Assembly: GCF_001659605.2 (NCBI RefSeq)
Contig: NC_035164.2
Coordinates: 5,249,379-5,313,378 of the forward strand
Source of the DNA: Manihot esculenta
Lineage: Eukaryota > Streptophyta > Magnoliopsida > Malpighiales > Euphorbiaceae
Direction: 5' to 3'
DNA length: 64,000 nt
Both the position numbers and the translations under genes were made by a program. The notes below the pieces were generated by a model. It was not told where the DNA came from, made no database searches, and worked only from the letters and a program-made list of their open reading frames with translations. Positions 43,311-57,450 of the stretch are shown here, piece by piece; within the stretch, counting starts at the first letter, position 1; each line of letters begins with the position of its first letter.

Positions 43311-44690
43311 ATATAGATATGATTAATCTTTTAGAAAAAATTATTTTTAAATCTCTATACTCATTAATTAACTTGTGGATTTTAAAAAATATATTAAATT
43401 ATTTTTGAAATTTTAAAAAATTTATTAATTAATTTTTTATTAATTTTAATCGAAAGATTAATTGGCGTATAAAATTTTTTAAAATTAATAGACTAATTAT
43501 TAATAAGTTTTAGAATTAATAACAAAAAAAAAATTCTATTATTTTTCATCGTTACAATTATGTTAATTATGTTACGTAAGGTTTACCGGTTAAATTCCAT
43601 ATTTTTATATTAAAATTAATTATTTAATTTTTTAATTACAACTTACTTTATCGATAAATTTTTAAAGTTTACAGTGTAATTATAAATTTTTTTAAAAATT
43701 AAAATTTTTTTTTACCATTTCTCTTAAAATTAAAATTGATAATATTAAAAATAATTTATAAATTTTTTAGTTTTATATTAATTTTATTTTAATTTAATTC
43801 TAAATTAAGTCACACAAATTATTATTGTAATTTAAAAAAATATATAATTAATAATATGGTTGAAAGTAAGAAATGTTATTTTAAAAAAAATATTAAAATA
43901 TAGTTATAACTATTTTATTATTTTATATTCTTAAAAGTAAATTATACTAAATATAATTTTAAATTAATTTTATATTTCATATTATAAAATATAATTAATA
44001 TATATTTGATTATACACTTTTTTAATTAATAATAATAATTAGTATGAATTTAAAAAATTAGGATGTGGATTAATTTTTAATTAAATTAAAATAAAGTAAT
44101 ATACTAAATTATTGATAAAATTAAAAAATTTATAATAATAATAACAACATAAATTATTATTTTCATATTATAAATTTTAATTTTAAGATAAATAACCAAA
44201 AAATCTTTAACTTTTAAAAAAAAATTGCAATTGAACTCTAAACCTTAAAATTTTATCAATTAAATCATAAAATTATAACTTTCTACTTTAAATTTAATTG
44301 ACGTGGCGGAGTGATACAGCAATAACATGATAGATAATATAGCAATTCCATTTATTTTTAATAAAAAATCTAATATTAGGATATAATTGAAATAAATATA
44401 GAATTGTAGAGTTTAATTAATAAATTATAAAAGGATAGAATATAATTACAAAAATAAAAAAGAATGGCTTTTTTTATTACTAACTCTAAGTTTTATCATA
44501 TCACAAATACTAAATAATAAATACTTATAGCTAAAATTACTATAAAAAATTAATTACTAGATTTTTAATATTAAAAATATTTTAATATATCTTTTAACTT
44601 TTTTATATTATAAAAATTAAATAATATTTTTTTATTTTTTTAAAAACCTTCTAATTAATTATTAATTTTAAAATTTATTATTGAATTATA
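43311..44690. other. AT-rich intergenic region
   Basis: Very A/T-rich, with no ORF and no clear element ends. It lies outside the tandem duplication. Confidence 0.6.
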
Positions 44691-44998
44691 TGTCAATTGT
44701 AGAAATGAATAATGTATCCTTAAATTCATAGGCAATTCTTCCCCTTAAATTAGCTTTTGAGTGAGTTAAGTCTGATCCAAATTTAACATGGTATCAGAGT
44801 CTCTCATCTAATATTGGACCTCTCATCTAATATTGGAACTCTCATAAATGTGTCACGCACCAGTAAAATTCTGGGCGTGAGGAGTGCGTTGAATCATATA
44901 TCGATTGTAGAAAGGGATAATGTGTTCCTTATATGAGTCATAGTCAATTTTCCCATTGAATTAGTTTTTGAGTAAATTAAATCTAATTCAAATTTAAC
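44691..44998 (+). mobile_element. very small TRIM element
   Basis: Two diverged direct repeats of about 100 bp (44691-44788, 44899-44998) share 'attgtagaaa..gataatgt' and 'agtttttgagt.a.ttaa.tct.at.caaatttaac'. Directly after the first stands TGGTATCAGAG, a primer site, then about 100 non-coding bases. LTR-PBS-LTR in 308 bp fits a TRIM. The left flank is TTATA; TTATA recurs at 45001, but the right LTR end is uncertain by two bases. Confidence 0.6.
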
Positions 44999-44999
44999 T

Positions 45000-47900
45000 T
45001 TTATAATATAAATATTTTAATTTATATTAATTAAACATTTTATATCAATCTTATTTTATAAAAAATAATTGATATACTTTTTTGATTCGTAATTTATATA
45101 CACTTTAAAATTTGTTATATATATTAAAAGATTATCATTTTAGTTAAATAACAAGTTTTTTCTATTAATTTTTTCAACTATACTATATTTAATATAAAAT
45201 GAGAGCATTAAATTTTATTGAAAAAATAAAATAATTATTAATAATATATTATTTAAATTAAATTTTAAGAGATTCTTTAAATTTTTATTTAAAAAAATAA
45301 ATAATTAAATACTATTATAATAATTAATTTATATATTAATTATAGCATAAAAAATTATTAATAAAAAAATTGAAAAAAATTATGATTGGTGGAGCTCTGC
45401 CGGGTAAAACTAAAACATGGGAAATTTTTTTAAAAAATTTTTCTTAGTTTGAATGCGTCTGTCCTACTAAATTGTAAGGTTTTGAATACTATTTATATAT
45501 TCAATCTTCTTCATGACGTGGATATTTATGTCATCAACTCCAAGATTGAAAATTTTAGAAAAATAATTAATTTTAGGGCCATGTTGGCAAATGTAAGTCT
45601 AATATTGAAAATTTTGAATATTGACTAATGATGTTTATAATAATAATTACTTATTATAGTGTTTATATATATTTTTTCTTAATTTGAATAATGCCTTTGA
45701 GCAAGTGAGTCATGGCCATGTGGGTAGTGTTGAAAGAGTTGTGATTATGGCTATGACTTAATAGTCTACTGTTAAGATTTCAATTTTTATAATAATTTAA
45801 TTCTTATAATTTTATTTTATTTTATTTTTTTAAAATAAAAATTAAAAATTAAAGGAATATAATATACGATCTTTCAGATTTATTAAATTGCACTTACCAT
45901 CAGATTACCATCAGATTAACACTGTGAATACATATTTTTAATTCTTATAATTGATTAATAATAAATTTAATGGAAAGACTATTTTGTTAATACAATAAAA
46001 ATTTAATAATTATATTATTTATTTTTAAAAAACATTGGGTTTTGATTAATTTTCGGAATTATACGGTAAATTATTTTTTTTTAAAGATTAAAAGTTGGGT
46101 TTTTTTTTTATAAAATAGATTATATATATGCAGTCTAATTTTGTTAAAATTGATATGGTTTGTGTATGAATTCTAATGGTAGACTTTGAATGATGGACAT
46201 AAATTTTGTGTCATAATGTGAAATGTCAAATATGAATAAATTTTCTACTGAAATAAATTTCAAACACAATTTGGAGAAAAATAAAGAGTAAATAATAAGT
46301 AAAAGAAGAGATACCCCAATTGAATGGAAAAAGCCAAATTTCTATTGCAGCAGCACACAATTGAGAGTTGAGAAGCCATCAGAACTTGACCAAAAGCAGC
46401 AGCCTACTTCTGTGGACCAGACGGCAGCCATGCAAGTACACAAAAATTCTTGTTGAAATGCGTACACGTTATACATTTGATTCAATTTCATTAAGGATTC
46501 ATTTAAAAGAAAACAATTCCCATAAAATTACATTATTTTTTGTATGATTTTTTTTAAAAAGAATTTAATTATTCCATTATAATATTTTTAAGTATGAGAA
46601 TTAATAAAAATTTAATCGAGATTTTGGAAATTTCTTCTTTTTCCAGTAAAGGGTAAAAGAATTCTGCTCAAATGAATTCATTAGAAAGAAAATGCACTAG
46701 ATCAGAATACTTCTTAGAATTATAAATATTTTTTTTAAATTATAAACATTTTTATTTCAAAACAATTATGAAGTAAAATAAATATATCTAATATCATATT
46801 TGTACATATTTATAAAAGGATAAATGTAACTTAGGCAATAATGTTTCAAGTGAAGAATTTCATTGGATTCTTGCAAATTTAGTAATTCTTATTCCAACTG
46901 AATACGAGCCCATAAATATTATTTTTTAGTCTTTGAGATATAACATATTTAATGAATTTGTTCTTTTACTTTTAGAATTCAATATTTTTATCCTTAAGAT
47001 TTAATTTCATCAAAATTTAAAATATCTACGTTAAAAATTTTTGTTAAGTTAATAATTTTTATTTGGTCAAAAGAAAAAGAATAAATATAATTTTAAAAAT
47101 ATTCTTATCAATAATAATAGTGTATGAAAACACTTGCTACTTAATCTCTTAATTTTGAAAAATATATTAAGATGTCATTGATGTTTGAAAAAGTCTACTA
47201 ATTAGTTTCTCTATTAATTTTATCACTAAATATTTTACTATTTAGTCCTTATAGTTTTAAAAAAATTATTAGTCGGTCCCTTAAATTATTAAAAAATTTA
47301 CTAATTAGTCTCTTCATATCAGGAGTATATTAGATTTTTTTTATAATACTTAACGATTAAAATTTACGAAAAAACTAATTAATAGACTTTTTAAAATGTA
47401 AGAGATGTTTTAATGAATTTTTCAAATGGCGAACAGTGATCAACTGCGAGCAGTATTATAAAAATAATTTCTATTGAGTTTTAATATTTTATTTTTAATA
47501 ATTTAAATTTTATATATTTTAATTTTTATTATCTGAATTTAAATTTTAAATTTATTAAAATTTTTATTTATTTATAAAAATTAAATTTGAAATTTTCTTT
47601 TTTAAATTTTGACAAAATTAAATTTCAAGGATTAAAGTAAATTTTAAGGATTAAAGTATTGAATTCGAAAAAATAGAGAGACAAATCTATTAATTATATA
47701 ATATCTTAAAGATGAAAACGTGTTTTTTCCTTTAATTCTTTGAGTGAAAACCTATAAATTTGTACGAATTAAATTTTGTTTAGTTCTAAAAATATAATTC
47801 AATCATTTTTTTTCTGTTACTAACGAAATTTTTTATGGCAAAACCTCTAATTTTAATAAAATTAAATCTTAAGGACAAAAATGTTATATTCTAAAAATAA

Positions 47901-48245
47901 TGAAACGAATCCGTTAATTACGGTATATCTCCGAAACTAAAAGAATAATTTTTTCATAAATAAATAATAAATTAACCAAAATGATAGTAGATTTCACGTT
48001 TAAATTTAAAATAATGATATCCTATTTGCCAAATGTATATACTTGAATAATAATATCCTATTAGCCAATTGCAAATACACCAAGTGCGTATAAGAATTTT
48101 TGGAAGAGAAAAAAATGGCTAGTTATTTTGAGTTTGATGCATCTATACAATGGCTGATTATTTGGCCTTTAGCTCTACAAGTTAAAATATTGGGCAGAAG
48201 AGACCAATTCCAACGATGTACTTGCAACTACAGATTCCAGTTGTT
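45000..48245. other. AT-rich intergenic region
   Basis: No convincing gene. Some fold-back potential (for example 47190-47400, where aaaagtctactaattag faces ctaattaatagacttttt) suggests further MITEs, but I could not bound them. Confidence 0.5.
47190..47400. repeat. possible MITE with inverted ends
   Basis: AAAAAGTCTACTAATTAGT near 47190 is mirrored by ACTAATTAATAGACTTTTT near 47372-47390, allowing one base insertion. No target duplication identified. Confidence 0.35.
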
Positions 48246-51200
48246 TTAGAATTCCCTTCTCTTTTGTCTCAATTCATTGAGCTCCATCTCAATCTCAGGA
48301 TCTCTAATGGAGCTGCTTACGGTTGTTCTCCCAGGCGGCAGTTCTCCTTTCTGTTAAACAGGACAAACAAAAGATGAAACTGCCAAGCTGACAATTAATA
48401 TTTCAAATTTTAAGAAATTTTTCACAATTTTATTTGTAATCTTTCCTTTCCTTCAGGTTTTTTTTGATAATATCTGAAAAAAGGAAACAAAAAAGGAAAA
48501 AAGTAAAGGTCTTTCCAGAAACCAAAGGAAAAGCCTTGCTCATATGGAAGCTTTAAAAATATTTTCATTGGTTTCTGTTTTCTGGAAAAAAAAAATTGGA
48601 AGATTCAAACCCAACCACTCATTTTTTCCCCTCACATTATTACCTGTGTTAATCAGGATTCATTACTGTCTCAAATATAATTCACCCATAAATTCTTGTC
48701 TAGTTTTTATGCTCAACTAATACTCAGCACGAACCGCACACAAGCAAACCAAAAAACAAAAGGCTGAATGACTAAACAGAATAACAATTTTAGGATCAGA
48801 AAATAACAAGGAAACAATGTATTCTTATAAATCTGATGAGAAGCCTTGCCCATATAAGAATACTCCATTTTATATATAAGAATATGTGAAGACATACCAC
48901 TTTGCTACCATAGAGTTCCTTCTTCAGGTTGTCAAGATCATCATCAACTGATGAGCTCTCGAGCAGGGCAAACTACAAAACAGATATACAAGAATGGTAC
49001 GCCTTACCAGTGAAATTTTTCAACAAGAAATCATCACTGCCAGTTCAAGCATAAAGAATGCTCTTAAAGGTATTCAAGGTTTGGAAGTCTAATAGGGAAT
49101 TAAGGTTAGAACTTGCTTTAATATCTCAAACATGGAGAATGACACATTGGCATGCACAACAAGAAAAGCAGCAAACAAGCTTACTGCAATATTTTTAAAT
49201 TTTTAATTTCTCAATAAATTCCATTCCTCCAAAAATATATTCTTTTAAAAAAAAAAAACACACACACATGTTAAGGGATATCAAATGTTAACCTTGATAA
49301 ATTACATAACTAAGAAGCCAAAATGAAGAGAAAAAAAAGTTGCCTATTACTTAATCCACAACAGTGGTATGAACAAAACCACTTTGGGATCATTCTTTTT
49401 GGACTCCAAGGAAATGGCGGAATAACCAAAAGTCCACCCCTGAGTCCTTGACTGCCTACACTACAAGGCAGATGTCATTGCAGTAACATAAATTTATTAT
49501 TGTTCCAAAAATTAGAAAATTCCAAAATAATATAACACCCAAATAATATAACTGAAATTTGCCACGGGTACTTATTTTCAGACCACAAAAATCTAAACAG
49601 ATATAAAATCAGCTATTTCCAAAGACTGTTTCTTCTTCACCAATAAAGTAGCAGCAGCGCCTATTTTTGTGCAACAAACAAGAAGCATGGAGCTTAGGGC
49701 TGGCAATAATGCATGTTGGTCATGACATGCGAACGTAATTAGAACATGAAAGAAAATTAGGTTGCTTTGCTCATTGCTTTGAATGAGATGCAAAGATCAA
49801 AGTAGTGAAAGGTGCATGACCTCAAAAATTCACAAGCATAAGAGGAATAAAAGGAGAAAGATACCTTTTCATCCAGTTCACTCGTGGCTAACTGGCCAAG
49901 GGCTTCTGCTTCCGATTCCATTGCCATTACTATAAAGATGAAATCACCAGAAAGAAAAGCAGAAGCTTAGATCCAACTTAATTTCCACTATTCACCAGCA
50001 ATAATATAGGATAGTTAAAGATCTGCTTGGCAATGCATTTGTAGCTGCTGTTAGGAACTCTCTTTTTTTCAAATTAAAGGCAATAAAATTTATTTTTAGG
50101 TGTTTTTGGCATGTTCAAGTCATAAAAACTAGAAACAGCTCAAAAGCAGTTGCTAGCTGCTTTTTCGAAATTTTTATACATTCTAATATGGTGCTTTTCC
50201 AAAATTAACTTGAAAGGATGAACAACCATAAGACATATCCCATGACAATATCAAACTGTTGATACCAGCAATAAATTATTCGTAAGGAAATTCTATCATA
50301 TAACTAAATTTGATCTGAGAGTTAAAATATAGTTAATGAGTAATGGAAAGAACTCATTGTCATAACTAAAGAAACAGCGAAGCCACAGGTTAGAATAGTT
50401 GAGAGTCAAAGTATAGTTCAATATTTGGTGTAACAGAAGAGAAATACCACTAAATTTATTTGCTAATGTGCATCCTATGTATGTAATGCAGGATATAGTA
50501 AGAGTGATAAAATAATGAATAAATATCATGCACATGGGGAAATTAACAAACAAAAAATGGATATGTGAGACCTTAGCAACATTACAAATATTAAGCAAAA
50601 GTGTGCAAATCATCGTCTCATTGGTATCTATGTGTATGTAATACACACTCTAAGGTCCATGAGTTGAGTGTTTGAGACAATTCCACAGCACATGTTTGGA
50701 GATAGGAAATGAATTAATGAAATGAACAAAGCAGACTTTAGATATAAGAGAAATACAAATATTCATTCTAGACGTCTTACCTTTCTCCTCCATTTTTTCG
50801 AAAGCTGAAAGAGCATTACTTGTATTGACATTCCCAAGCATTTCATTCATTTTGGTTTGAGTTCTAAAGCAACATAGAAGAGACATTAATAGAAAAAATA
50901 AAGAGGCTACACACAGGAAAGGGGACTTCACAACAGGAAATGAGGGCAGAGACAAACTTTGCAGACTGAGCACGTGCTTTCAGTGTATCTTTCTTAGATT
51001 TTGCCTCCTGTATCTTGCTCTCCAAAAGCTACACAATGGAATTCATTGAATATAAGAATAAATAACATGTTCATGAATACAATTATGCCTATTGACTAAG
51101 AAACATACCAAATTTTAGAAGAAAAATGTTAGGTATTCAGCAGTCCATGAAAATTGGAAAAACAATTTGGCAGTTAGCAAAAAAAAAAAGATTAACATGT

Positions 51201-54200
51201 CAATCTCTGGACTCAGAATCCAAAATGGGGCAGAACCTCATGCTCTTTCTGGAAAATGGTTCACACTCTTCCCAATCTATTCCTTTACGATTATAACCTA
51301 AAACACATCTCTGATTTATGAAGAGTAAAACCGTGCTTTATGATTATAACTCAAAGCACAACTCTGATTTATGATGAGTAAAACTATGCTTCTATTTCCA
51401 TCTCTTCCTAGATTCAACTACACAATTTCAGGCATTTAACATCATTTTCAGCATCTAATAAAAAAAAAAAAGAACCGAAGCAACACCAATTTACATTCCG
51501 TTCTTCCATAAATTTGTCATATTATATCTCTTAATTTCAATTTTAAAATTTACCATCTCACATGAATGCATGATTCTAGGAGAGGCCATTCATTAAGAAT
51601 ATACAGGTCCCACAGAGTTCAAGACAATGACAATTCCATAGCTATTTAGATTAGAATATCAGCAGGACAAACAAGTAGCATACCCGAGTATTAGAGACAA
51701 GGTTCTCAACGACACCTTTCTGTTGATCCAGTTGAGCTTTCAAGGAATTAGCATTATCCTGCAAGAATTAAAACAGAACAATCAATTTTCACTGGTATTT
51801 CTGGAAAATACGATGCCTGAATGACACAGCTTTCCCACCCAGTTCTATATTTGTGGCCACAATATATTGTATCCTAATCAAACAAACAAACAGTAAGCAA
51901 CAAGTTCAACCATTTAATTAAATGGTAATATATATTTATAAAAAAAAAGAGCATTAAGGAAAGGGATAACATCATAATCCATGAGATGTATATCTAATCA
52001 GTCACCCTTGCATTAATTAACCAGTTTACATTTTTCATCAGAAACTAGTTCAACCATTTAATTAAATGGTAATATATATTTATCAAAAAAAAAAGTGCAT
52101 TAAGGAAAGCGATAACATCATAATCCATGACATGTATATCTAATCAGTCACCCTTGCATTAATTAACCAGTTTACATTTTTCATCGGAAACTACAATACA
52201 CATGCAGCTGCACAGCAAAGTGCAAGATTCATCCCCTCTTATCCTATTCTACTCTTATTAAAAATCAGTGGGTATTCATTACAAATGCAGGCTTGAAGAC
52301 AATGAGCAGCTTAGCCATTGATACGATCTTTTAGCACATGGATCTGATGAATTTACTCTTTGTTACTAATTCATGTAAGCCAGATGTATTCCTCATCAAA
52401 ATATCAAAATGTACACAGTATAGTATTAGTATAATAAAACAAATAAAAAAAAGGGCAGGAAAGTACAGAAAGGACTGACTAAAGAGAAGTTGCTTCCAAG
52501 TCTACCTACAACTTCAAGTAGATTTTTGATATCATTATAAAAATATCAAAATTTGAACAAAATTAAGAATTAAATCTTTTAGGAAGATTCCGACTTACAG
52601 CAAAAGATTTTCGTCTTTTAAGTGCTTCACGTGCAAGATCTTCTTCTCCTTTCTGAAGAGCAAGTTGTGCTTTACGATACCTGCATGGTACTTTAGGATG
52701 AAATAATATTCCATTGCTAAGACAGTAAAGATTTTGCTTGTAGATAGTGTAATAAATCCAATGTGACAACAGGAAATGGTTCAATTAGTACACATTAAAA
52801 ATTGTAGAGGCAAGTAACAAGTTCAAAAACAAGTCTTCTAAATTGATGAAAATTATTTAAAATGTAAAAGATGAGCTATATTTTACCAATCCTGAGAAGC
52901 TTGCTCTGCAGCTTTGTATTTATTCTCCAGACGTTTTTGAGATGCCAACACCTAAATAGAACACAGAGACAAAAACCATTAAAAGAAAAAAAAATAGTCA
53001 AATCCCACACTAGAATAGTAACTTTGGATCCCTATTTTTTTTCCTTAGCAAGTCTTCATTCCACTGATATTTTAACTTCAGATATACAACAGTCATTTCT
53101 AGTGCATAAAAAAGAAAGAATTAAAAAAATGTGAAAACAAGAATAAAGTACGAAGAAAACAAAAAATAAATAAGCAATTAAAGGGGGGAAAAGGAATCAT
53201 GATACTTACTTGTGCTGTGGCCTGACGCATCTTTGTCAAGTCATCATTCATTTCAAGCACCGTCTGATCTAATATTTTCTCTGGGTCTTCAAAACTACTC
53301 AAGATTGCATTTGCATATGACTGTAATTAGGATAGATGAATTTAGAAAAAATGACTCCAATTGCTCTTCCCCAAAAAAGCCTCTTAAAGGATATTTTAAT
53401 GCTGTTTTGTCACCAGAAGGTAAACTGGGAGCTCTACCCTTGCATAGCATAGCGAAGAGGGTATTTAATGATCTAAATTACTTTGTTTGTGTAAGATATC
53501 AAAAACTGCAATCAGTCAATTACTAGTCACAATGACCATATAAAGGATACTCATGGATTATTACATGAACCATCCCATATTCTCACCTTGACAACTCTAG
53601 CAAACCGATCAAAAAGGTTCATACGAGTGCCAAGAGCACCTCCACCTTGTCTATAACATTGAGACCTACTTGAAGGATTAGTCTTTATCCTAACTTTTAG
53701 AGCTTCAACTGCATACAAAATTAAATTTTACCCAGCACATCAATATTAGTCAAAGAATAAAAGTAGAATCACTGCGACAACAGCATAAGTGCATGTGCAT
53801 GAGAGAGAGATTCTTAGCCCAGCAATCAATTAGAGTACTGAAATTTTGTAGGGTAACCTTAACAAGTTTGTGTATTTAACTCAATCTTGAGCTCATTAAC
53901 AACTCCAATTGAATGATCAAACTTTAGAATATCAGCAATAAGATCTCTACTCCTGCTAATAACACTTCCACATGAACATATGAGCATAATCTATCCTTGA
54001 AGAATCAAATTTAAACCAAGAACATATTATCGAACAGTATACAGTTACAGGCTCATAGCTAACACTGTCACATGGCATCATACACAGGTCATGATTAGTT
54101 TCACTCAAAACTGTAATTATAAAAAAGATTTTACTAACTACTAATTCTTTTCACATAATGACTGATAATTAGTTATCTTCTAGAAAAAATTCCCCATTAA

Positions 54201-54594
54201 AATACTTGGAAAAAAGTTAGTTTCTTGCTAATATAACCAATTGGCCTATTTCGATAAATTCTCATCCACGTTAATTCTTTATCAATCTTCTGCTCCACAA
54301 ATTTGCATCAAATTCCAGCTCTAAAGAAAACTCAAAAGCACAATATAGAGGACAAACTCGATTTATCAGAGTGAAAACTAAGGGATACCCACGAATATAT
54401 AAGCGAAGAAAAATGGACAGAAGCGAAAAGAAGGTACCTCCGCCATTGAAAAACGACGTTGTGAGATGTGGTCGATTGACCACAGAGAGAGTATTGCTGC
54501 TATTGTGGTTGGAGGAAGAAGAAGACGAAGTGGATGTATGCGGTGGTGGCAATGGCAAGGTCAATCCTGAAATTAATTGGGCTTTCGCAGCCAT
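48246..54594 (-). CDS. VIPP1: VIPP1/IM30 membrane-remodelling protein, chloroplast
   Basis: Eleven exons, all introns GT-AG: 54438-54594, 53587-53708, 53210-53320, 52887-52951, 52599-52680, 51684-51758, 50958-51028, 50781-50863, 49865-49929, 48898-48972, 48246-48350. They join without frame loss to 1011 nt, 336 residues, close to the usual VIPP1 length. Residues 1 to about 80 form a Ser/Thr-rich plastid transit peptide. The PspA/IM30 domain starts at M82 ([12 protein letters not shown]) and continues through [18 protein letters not shown], the helical [19 protein letters not shown], and [20 protein letters not shown]. The last exon (KGELPPGR..., ending RRKR-like with REF) is the C-terminal extension that separates VIPP1 from bacterial PspA. 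It forms rings and rods that maintain thylakoid membranes. No defects seen. Confidence 0.95.
51903..52192. repeat. 145-bp tandem duplication in VIPP1 intron 5
   Basis: 51903-52046 and 52047-52192 are almost identical, both starting AGTTCAACCATTTAATTAA and ending TCGGAAACT or TCAGAAACT. The A-run differs in length. It lies inside the intron between exons 5 and 6 and does not affect splicing sites. Confidence 0.88.
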
Positions 54595-55093
54595 AATTCT
54601 GCAACAAAAGCAATCGACTTCGATTGATTGCTTAAAATTTTAATCAGCAGATAAAAGCTTCAGAAAATCAAATTTCTGGACAGAAACGAAGACGCTACTG
54701 CTACGGGGATCATTTGATTTAGTACCGTTTATTTTGTTTCGTCGCCATTTTGATCCTTTCTTCGACTGAACCGGACCGGATCGTTCGGTTAACCATGGTT
54801 GGGCCGTCTCCTTAGGTTCCGAACCATCTTGAGCCCATTTAGCTACTCAACCCGAGACCCATATAAGAGTTCAATTTTCATTAATTTTAGTCTTTGATTA
54901 ATTTTCATTAATTTCAAAGTCACTAAATTAATTCTTTAAATTCATATGAATAATTAATAATTATTTATGGCATGTCTATCCTATCCCTCCCCGTTTGAAA
55001 TTAAAATTTTCACAAAATTTCAATTCAATTGATTTCTATTTAGTCATTCTTCATTTCCAGACTTTATAGGATATGGTATTTCATATTTGCCAC
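54595..55093. promoter_or_regulatory. VIPP1 5' flank, cut short by a retrotransposon
   Basis: Only 499 bp separate the VIPP1 ATG from the LTR start at 55094. The stretch is mixed in composition, with GC-richer DNA at 54700-54840. No clear TATA box is seen on the minus strand. The 5' UTR and promoter must lie here unless the LTR contributes. Confidence 0.45.
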
Positions 55094-57429
55094 TGTAATA
55101 CCCGGCTAGACTCCGGTATCGGAATTCCTACCGTCCGGTAGAATCTCGGATGTCGAAAGCCTCTAGTAGGGTAGAATTATGTTTTCATAAAATGTTTTAA
55201 GGTATTTCATGGTTTTAAGTAAAATGAAAATGAGTTTTTACATAAAAACAACCTTGGAGGAAAACTCAGGTTCGCCCGCCGAACATGCAGGCCTTCGGGA
55301 GCGCCTTTAGGCCCCCGAAAGCATAAGTGAGGAAAGTCCAGGTTCGGCCGCCGAACCCCAAGTTCGGCCGCCGAACATGGCATGCATGCGGAGGCACGTT
55401 CGGCCCCCGAACGTGGCCTGACCAGCCACTATAAAAAGGTCCCTCAGCCGAAAACGGGCGAGCTTTTTCCCCATTTCCGGCCAAGGTGAGCTCTCCGCCG
55501 TTCCTCACCGATCTTGAGTTCTTTCCTCCCAATCTTACTCGATTTTCATGAGTTTTTAACTTGTTTTGAAGATTTTCAAGCTTTGAGCGAAGTTTGGAGC
55601 TTTGTGGTTCAAGGGAACTCAACCCCTCCCATCTCCAAGTTTGGATCGTCTCTCTCTCGATCTCCACGAGGTAAGAGCCGATCTTAAGCTCATTTCATAT
55701 TTAAAGTAAGTTTTATGCAAGATCTATGGGGTAGAATGCATGTTTAGCTCATAGTTAGGTTTATGGGTTTTATATGTGTTTATGATCAATGTGAGTTATT
55801 GGATGTGTTGTAGTTGGGGTTTTTGATGGTTTGATGCCCCTAGGAACTTGTATGTTGCTTGTGAATGATTGAGAATGTTGTAGAATAGGTTTATGCATGT
55901 TTGGATGAGAGTGGAGGCATAAATGCATAACGGAGCTGAGTTTATGCCATTCTGGGAGAAACCAGGTTCGGCAGTCGAAGGAACTTTCGGCCGCCGAACG
56001 TGCTTGTGGAGGCAGCCTTCGGCTGCCGAAGCCGAAAGTGCTTGTGGAGGCAGCCTTCGGCTGCCGAAGCTTGCCCCCGAAAGGAGACTTTCGTCTCTGT
56101 CTGGGAGTTTCGGCCGCCGAAAATGCCGCCGAACATGCATGAGTTTCGCCTCTGTCTGGGAGTTTCGGCCGCCGAAGGTGCTGCCGAACCTGCCTGACTT
56201 TCGGCTCTGGAGGGACTTTCGGTCGCCGAACCTGCCGCCGAAAGTGCCCTGTCCAGCCCTTTCTTGCATGTTTTTCTATGATTGTTCCATGATGTTTTAG
56301 GGGGTTTTTGGGGAGTAGTTTAGAGTTATGTTCATGTTTGTTTGGTCCCTCATTTGAGTCCACCTGTGTAGGTTCGGACCCGAGGAACCGAGGACCCCAG
56401 CAGTGAGTCAGCTACTCCAGTGTCTGGTCAGAGCTACCCAGAGGTGAGTGGAATAGCTTATTATGTTTTAAAGCAAATAATGGACTTTCAGCATGTTTCA
56501 CGCATCATGAATGCCATGAGATGTACTAGGTTGTTGCATTAGAATTCACGAATATGTTGCATTGCATACTTTATTGTTGATTGATGTGGATGAACGTTGG
56601 ATGATCCAAAGCCCTCGATCTATGATAGGACGATGTGATATGTACGGTACAGAATGTAAGACCAGTGGGACCTATTCTACGTTCGCTGGCACTATGTAAG
56701 AGAAAGACCAGGACCCATTCTACGTTCTGGCACAGTTGGACACTGTTATGTTATGTTATGTAAGGGAAAGACCAAGACCCATTCTACGTTCTGGCACAGT
56801 TGGACCATGTAGAGGGTTTTTGGTGACAAGTTCATCCTTGATGTGATTAGCTGTGATGTGATGCATTCCATGATGCCATATGATTTAAATGTTTTATTAT
56901 TCTGCTCACTGGGCTCTAGTAGCTCACCCCTCTCTCATTTTCCCCAGGATTGCAGGTACAGGGTAGACCAGGAGGTTTACAAGAGTAAGGAAGTCATGTG
57001 AATGTAATAGATAGTATGGACATGATAAATGTATTAATGTTATGTAAAAGTACAGTTTTAAGTATGTAATGACTTTGAGGATTAGAGGTGGTGCTTGACC
57101 TATGTATAAGATATCCCTTTTAATACATGATCTTAAATATTTTATGATGAGTATGCAAACCAACTCAACGTATGATGTGTCGCCCATTGGGGAACTGATG
57201 AGATCCCACTGAGGGGTCATGATTATGTTTATGTTATGTACAGTGCATGCACAGGTTGAGTTTGGTTGAGGTATATGGAAAGAAAAGTTTTAATTTTTAT
57301 GCTTGTTGTTGATCATGTATGGGATTAAACAGGTTTTCAGATAGCATGTCAGGCTTGCTACGGGTCCCGGCGGCCTTAAGCCGACCTGGATCCTAGCGCC
57401 GGTAGCGGTCTGATTTTCGGGTCGTTACA
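55094..57429 (+). repeat. 5' LTR of gypsy element 4
   Basis: 2336 bp, starting TGTAATACCCGGCTAG and ending TCGGGTCGTTACA. TATA box at 55430-55437. Palindrome clusters at 55268-55412 and 55965-56245; the second includes a duplicated 'gtgcttgtggaggcagcctt' unit not present in the 3' LTR. Confidence 0.92.
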
Positions 57430-57432
57430 GAA

Positions 57433-57450
57433 TGGTATCAGAGCCCTAGG
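57433..57450 (+). other. primer binding site of gypsy element 4
   Basis: TGGTATCAGAGCCCTAGG, as in the sister elements. Confidence 0.87.

Noticed and set aside
48713..54594. Several short minus-strand ORFs (49593, 50296, 50650, 52563, 53099, 54271) as separate genes
   Set aside because: Those with recognisable sequence are single VIPP1 exons running into introns; the others lie wholly in introns or upstream of splice sites.
48246..54594. Horizontal transfer of a bacterial pspA gene
   Set aside because: Eleven introns, a transit peptide and the VIPP1 C-terminal extension show the normal plant nuclear gene of old cyanobacterial origin.
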